From Acidobacteria bacterium CG_4_9_14_3_um_filter_49_7 (lineage in GTDB: Bacteria > Acidobacteriota > Holophagae > Thermotomaculales > Thermotomaculaceae): 9,453 nt of DNA. A program made the translations under genes and the position numbers. Position 1 is the stretch's first letter; each line of letters starts with the position of its first letter. Where the stretch lies: NCBI GenBank assembly GCA_002789615.1, contig PFTO01000006.1:1-9453 (forward strand), in the 5' to 3' direction. Of this stretch, positions 6,875 to 9,453 are shown piece by piece. Below the pieces are notes generated by a model. The model searched no databases and was not told the DNA's origin. It saw only the letters and a list, made by a program, of their open reading frames with translations.

Positions 6875-6959
6875 AGAAACCCCCATTGAAAAAAAAGACC
6901 GGGAAATCCGATCCTATGGTTAATTGAGTTTTGGTTTTGATTGAGCTGGTAGTGAGCAT
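6864..6959 (-). CDS. Candidate pyrimidine operon leader peptide (pyrL-like), 31 residues
   Basis: A 31-codon frame starts at ATG (complement 6957-6959) and ends at TGA (6864-6866), ten codons past the terminator T tract. The AGAGGTGA ribosome binding site just upstream is the strongest in this region, stronger than that of pyrR. The frame passes through the whole intrinsic terminator; the T tract encodes VFFF (residues 21-24). The stop lies just inside pyrR in another frame. The N-terminal half is polar and basic (MLTTSSIKTKTQ), and there is no known domain. E. coli pyrL, the 44-residue leader of pyrBI, likewise runs through its attenuator and contains consecutive phenylalanines. I infer an analogous role. 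Its length alone would allow chance, so the claim rests on the ribosome binding site and the position. Confidence 0.5.
   Translation of the reverse strand: MLTTSSIKTKTQLTIGSDFPVFFFNGGFYAK
6889..6915 (-). terminator. Intrinsic terminator (attenuator) in the pyr leader
   Basis: On the minus strand GATCGG (complement 6908-6913) pairs with CCGGTC (6897-6902) around an ATTTC loop, with one G-U wobble, and two more outer pairs are possible. Eight T residues (6889-6896) follow directly. This is a standard rho-independent terminator, yet it sits between the probable promoter and pyrR, 15 bases before the preferred start codon. A terminator placed inside a leader, ahead of pyrimidine genes, is best read as an attenuator controlled by UTP level. 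Confidence 0.7.
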
Positions 6960-7007
6960 CCTTCACCTCTTTCCGGCATCACAGTACCGAATTAAAGAGC
7001 TGTACAT

Positions 7008-7036
7008 ATTGTGGAGCATACACGACTGTTTCGCAA
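7008..7036 (-). promoter_or_regulatory. Weak candidate pyr operon promoter
   Basis: Reading leftwards, TTGCGA (complement 7031-7036), a 17-base spacer and CACAAT (7008-7013) match sigma-70 boxes at four of six positions each. The transcript would start near 7001 and reach the leader ORF after about 40 bases. The spacing is right but the boxes are weak. Confidence 0.3.
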
Positions 7037-7040
7037 GTAC

Positions 7041-7074
7041 TTTCTCTCCGAATCATGTAAAGAAGGGAGAGAAA
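7041..7074. repeat. 9-bp inverted repeat upstream of the pyr promoter
   Basis: TTTCTCTCC (7041-7049) and GGAGAGAAA (7066-7074) are perfect reverse complements around a 16-base spacer. It touches the left arm of the AAGTTT-type hairpin and lies just upstream of the candidate pyr promoter, so it could be a regulator-binding site or part of the repeat element. Confidence 0.45.
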
Positions 7075-7157
7075 AGTTTAAGTTTGAGTTTAAGTTTAAG
7101 TAAAAACAGGAATTGCCCCTCCTTCTCATTCCGGACTCAAACTTAAGCTCAAACTTG
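7074..7157. repeat. Long hairpin of AAGTTT-type 6-base repeats
   Basis: The left arm (7074-7101) consists of AAGTTT/GAGTTT units; the right arm (7135-7157) of the complementary units. Segment 7080-7101 and the reverse complement of 7135-7156 agree at 20 of 22 positions, and in the plus-strand RNA one of the two differences becomes a U-G wobble. The loop (7102-7134) is 33 bases. It lies between the divergent pyr leader and the transporter gene and would be in the 5' untranslated part of the latter if transcription starts upstream. Confidence 0.7.
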
Positions 7158-7196
7158 TTCCCACTTGGCTGGCTGGAAATGAGATACTGGCTTGCC

Positions 7197-8513
7197 ATGA
7201 AAAGGATAACGACAGAAACACTTACAGGCAGAAAAATCGCAAAGTTCTGGACACCACTGGCCGCCACCTGGCTGATGATGGCTACGGAAGGTCCGTTCAT
7301 CGCAGCGATCATCGCCCGTCTTCCGGAACCAAAGTTCAACCTAGCGGCTTACGGCGTGGCGTTTTCCTATGCGCTGATTGTGGAATCTCCCATTATTATG
7401 ATTATGACTGCTTCCACCGCATTGGTGAAAGACCGGCATTCTTTTCAGAAGCTGTTTCGCTACACCCTATTTCTCAATATCTTTATTACAGTGTTGATGC
7501 TTATTGGATTAGCACCGGAAATTTTCAACTTTGTCACCGAAGTTCTCATCGGTCTGCCAACTCACATCGCGAAACTAACCCGAACGGCGGCCCTTTTGTT
7601 GATACCCTGGCCTGCTGCGATCGGGTTCCGGAGATTCTACCAGGGAATTTTGATTACCCACAATAAGACCCGCCGCATTGCTTTCGCAACGATTTTCCGT
7701 CTCGTATCCATGGCCGTCACGGCAACTCTCCTGTTTGAAGAACACCGGCTCAGTGGTGCGGCAGTTGGAGCTATTTCTCTGTCTACGGGAGTGGTTCTGG
7801 AATCTTTTGTCATCTACTTCATGGCCGCCCCCTACATCCGTGGACTGCGTGAAAAATCCCCTGTTTCCAATCAACCTCAGCTTAATTACCGCTTCATTTC
7901 CGTTTTTTATTACCCATTGGCAATCACATCCATACTCGCACTTGGCGTACAACCTCTGGTGACTTTTTTCATGGGACACAGCCGTTTTCCTGTGGAGTCC
8001 CTGGCCGTACTTCCCGTGGTCACATCCCTTGTTTTTGTTTTTCGAAGCATGGGGTTGTCATTCCAGGAGGTTGTCATCGCCCTGATGGGAGAAAATCGCG
8101 AGGGTTATGTTCCTCTGAAACGCTTCACGACCATTCTTGCCCTCACCACCAGCTTTTTACTTGGGATTATTGCTTTCACACCGGCTTCCCAGGTATGGTT
8201 TCAGCAGATATCGGGATTGTCTAAACAATTAGCGGATTTTGCGATTTTGCCCACCCGGATTCTTGTCCTGATGCCGGCATTGTCTGTATTGATTTCATGG
8301 CAGCGGGCAAATCTGGTTCATGTCCGCCAGACCGGACCGATTACATGGGCCACAGTCATTGAAATCAGCGGTATCGTGCTGACTCTCTTCATTTCCATCC
8401 GCTACCTGAATATGGTCGGCGTCGTTGCAGCGGCCGCGGCCTTTCTCATTGGGAGGCTCGGTGCCAACAGCTGGCTTGCCCTCTCCCGCAACAAAGCCGC
8501 TGATCTCCGTTGA
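7197..8513 (+). CDS. ANKH/MATE-like polytopic membrane transporter
   Basis: This 438-residue protein has about twelve hydrophobic segments and no signal peptide, the layout of MATE-type exporters of the MOP superfamily. The N-terminal FWTPLAATWLMMATEGPFIA and the following NLAAYGVAFSYAL, plus FRRFYQGILI near the middle, recall bacterial proteins related to animal progressive ankylosis protein (ANKH), often annotated as MATE-like. The substrate is unknown. The frame is open back to 7113, but that start lies in the loop of a repeat hairpin and the first codons come from the repeat. ATG 7197 (MKRITTE) or ATG 7179 are better; neither has a clear ribosome binding site. It is divergent from the pyr operon and appears to be a single-gene unit, with 196 bases before the next gene. 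Confidence 0.75.
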   Translation: MKRITTETLTGRKIAKFWTPLAATWLMMATEGPFIAAIIARLPEPKFNLAAYGVAFSYALIVESPIIMIMTASTALVKDRHSFQKLFRYTLFLNIFITVLMLIGLAPEIFNFVTEVLIGLPTHIAKLTRTAALLLIPWPAAIGFRRFYQGILITHNKTRRIAFATIFRLVSMAVTATLLFEEHRLSGAAVGAISLSTGVVLESFVIYFMAAPYIRGLREKSPVSNQPQLNYRFISVFYYPLAITSILALGVQPLVTFFMGHSRFPVESLAVLPVVTSLVFVFRSMGLSFQEVVIALMGENREGYVPLKRFTTILALTTSFLLGIIAFTPASQVWFQQISGLSKQLADFAILPTRILVLMPALSVLISWQRANLVHVRQTGPITWATVIEISGIVLTLFISIRYLNMVGVVAAAAAFLIGRLGANSWLALSRNKAADLR

Positions 8514-8549
8514 CAGAATTCTGCACCGCAAAAATATCCCGAATTTCCC

Positions 8550-8578
8550 TTGAAAATTTGAATTTCGGATAATACAAT
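8550..8578 (+). promoter_or_regulatory. Good sigma-70-type promoter candidate
   Basis: TTGAAA (8550-8555), exactly 17 bases, then TACAAT (8573-8578): five of six matches in each box. It lies 131 bases upstream of the GTG start of the secreted protein and after the transporter stop, so it probably drives the secreted-protein gene with a long 5' untranslated region. It is the best promoter match in the window. Confidence 0.55.
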
Positions 8579-8709
8579 CGTCAGATGTCGAATCAAAGAT
8601 TGTGCATCTTCATTCAATTCCATTCTTTTATTTTTGAAGAAAGAATTACGAATCTATGACACTATTTTTGCATTTTTTTCATATTTAGACTCAAAAGAGG
8701 GGGGTTCCA

Positions 8710-9453
8710 GTGAAAAGATTTTTTCAGTTTGCATTATTGTTCCTGCTAATCGGAGGAATGGTAGCAGCGACACCTGTGTTCGCACAGGGTTCACTCTTTT
8801 TCTCCGAATATGTGGAGGGTAGTTCCTACAACAAAGCAGTGGAAATCTACAACAATACCGGCTCGACTGTTGACCTCGCGACATCCAATGTCACTGTGGA
8901 GATATATTTTAACGGCGCCTTATACGCCGGACAAACCATCTCCCTGACGGGAAGCGTGGCAGATGGCGAAGTATTTGTGCTGTCTCATACCAGTGCGGCG
9001 GCCACCATTCTCGCCGTAGCAGACCAGACCAGCAGCTCCGTTAGTTTTAACGGAGATGATGCCGTTGTACTGAAGGTAAATGGCACGCTTGTGGACTGTA
9101 TCGGCCAGATCGGGTCTGATCCTGGTACCCAGTGGGGGAGCGGGGACGCTTCCACAGCGGACAATACACTCCGTCGCAAAAGCACCATTTGTATAGGTGA
9201 CACCAATCCCAATGATGCCTTCGACCCGGCTGTGGAATGGGATGGTTATGCTATCAATACTTTTGACGGATTGGGAAGCCACACAGCGTCCTGCGGCGGA
9301 CCGGTCAACCTTCCGGTCGTTGTGGACTGCGACAGCCCGTTCAACACAATGGAAGGGATCGGTGGCGTACACCAGGTCAGTGCTTCGGACGCAGACGGCA
9401 CCATTGCCGATATTGTTATCACCGACATCACTCCTACACCTGCAGCAGGCACC
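8710..9453 (+). CDS. Secreted LTD-domain protein, probable ExeM/NucH-type extracellular nuclease (3' truncated)
   Basis: An open frame of 248 codons starts on GTG at 8710 and leaves the window. AGAGGGGGG, five bases upstream, is a strong ribosome binding site, and the first residues form a clear signal peptide (KRFFQFALLFLLIGG) cut after VFA at residue 25. Residues about 27-170 look like a lamin-tail domain: FFSEYVEGSSYNKAVEIYN, FNGDDAVVLKVNG, then TLRRKST and AFDPAVEWDG. That last pair is the typical end of the LTD in ExeM/NucH extracellular nucleases. From about residue 200 (PVVVDCDSPFNT, then VSASDADGTIADI) an Ig-like or linker region begins. The catalytic endonuclease/phosphatase domain would lie beyond the edge and is not seen, so the nuclease role is inferred. 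Four cysteines in the mature part suggest an extracellular, disulfide-bearing protein. Confidence 0.7.
   Translation, partial: MKRFFQFALLFLLIGGMVAATPVFAQGSLFFSEYVEGSSYNKAVEIYNNTGSTVDLATSNVTVEIYFNGALYAGQTISLTGSVADGEVFVLSHTSAAATILAVADQTSSSVSFNGDDAVVLKVNGTLVDCIGQIGSDPGTQWGSGDASTADNTLRRKSTICIGDTNPNDAFDPAVEWDGYAINTFDGLGSHTASCGGPVNLPVVVDCDSPFNTMEGIGGVHQVSASDADGTIADIVITDITPTPAAGT

Noticed and set aside
6875..6886. PyrR start at ATG 6884-6886
   Set aside because: It follows the T tract by two bases and lacks a ribosome binding site. The next ATG (6872-6874) gives the usual 181-residue length.
7113..7196. Extended N-terminus of the transporter starting at ATG 7113
   Set aside because: The extra codons fall in the loop and right arm of the hexamer hairpin, encode nothing family-like, and have no ribosome binding site. 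ATG 7197 or 7179 is more natural.

Overview
The window carries six clear genes, one truncated gene, and several structured intergenic regions. It looks like chromosomal DNA from a diderm (outer-membrane) bacterium. An LptD-type LPS transport porin and a TolC-type outer-membrane channel require an outer membrane. The pyrimidine genes, however, are headed by PyrR, which is common in Firmicutes and several non-proteobacterial diderm phyla and unusual for Enterobacteria. I lean towards an uncultured lineage related to Acidobacteriota/Aminicenantes, but the phylum is an inference. No RNA genes, CRISPR arrays, transposases or phage genes were found.

Layout. Positions 1-3777 (+) form an envelope block: the possible 3' end of an upstream gene, an LptD homologue (24-2009), a 223-base gap with two short 7-base-period repeats, and a TolC-family outer-membrane efflux protein (2233-3777). 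Positions 3778-4109 are non-coding and hold a series of inverted repeats between two convergent genes. Positions 4110-6874 (-) are a compact operon read right to left, pyrR-pyrB-pyrC, with adjacent or overlapping reading frames. It supplies the attenuation regulator, aspartate transcarbamoylase and class I dihydroorotase, i.e. steps two and three of UMP synthesis. Positions 6864-7157 hold the pyr leader: a 31-codon leader ORF with a strong ribosome binding site, an intrinsic terminator with an 8-T tract inside that ORF just before pyrR, and a long hexamer-repeat hairpin. Positions 7197-8513 (+) encode a divergent 12-helix membrane protein of the ANKH/MATE-like type. At 8710 a secreted LTD-domain protein starts on GTG, probably an ExeM/NucH-type extracellular nuclease, and runs off the right edge.

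The most interesting point is the pyr leader. The short ORF is translated through the terminator stem and U tract and stops just inside pyrR. This is the geometry of the enterobacterial pyrL leader (UTP-sensitive, translation-coupled attenuation), yet it lies in front of pyrR, whose product normally controls attenuation by binding RNA. The second theme is a set of intergenic short-period repeats (6-base AAGTTT-like and 7-base ATGTTAA-like and TCACGAT-like units). The 6-base units form long hairpins, and one copy supplies the pyrC stop codon.
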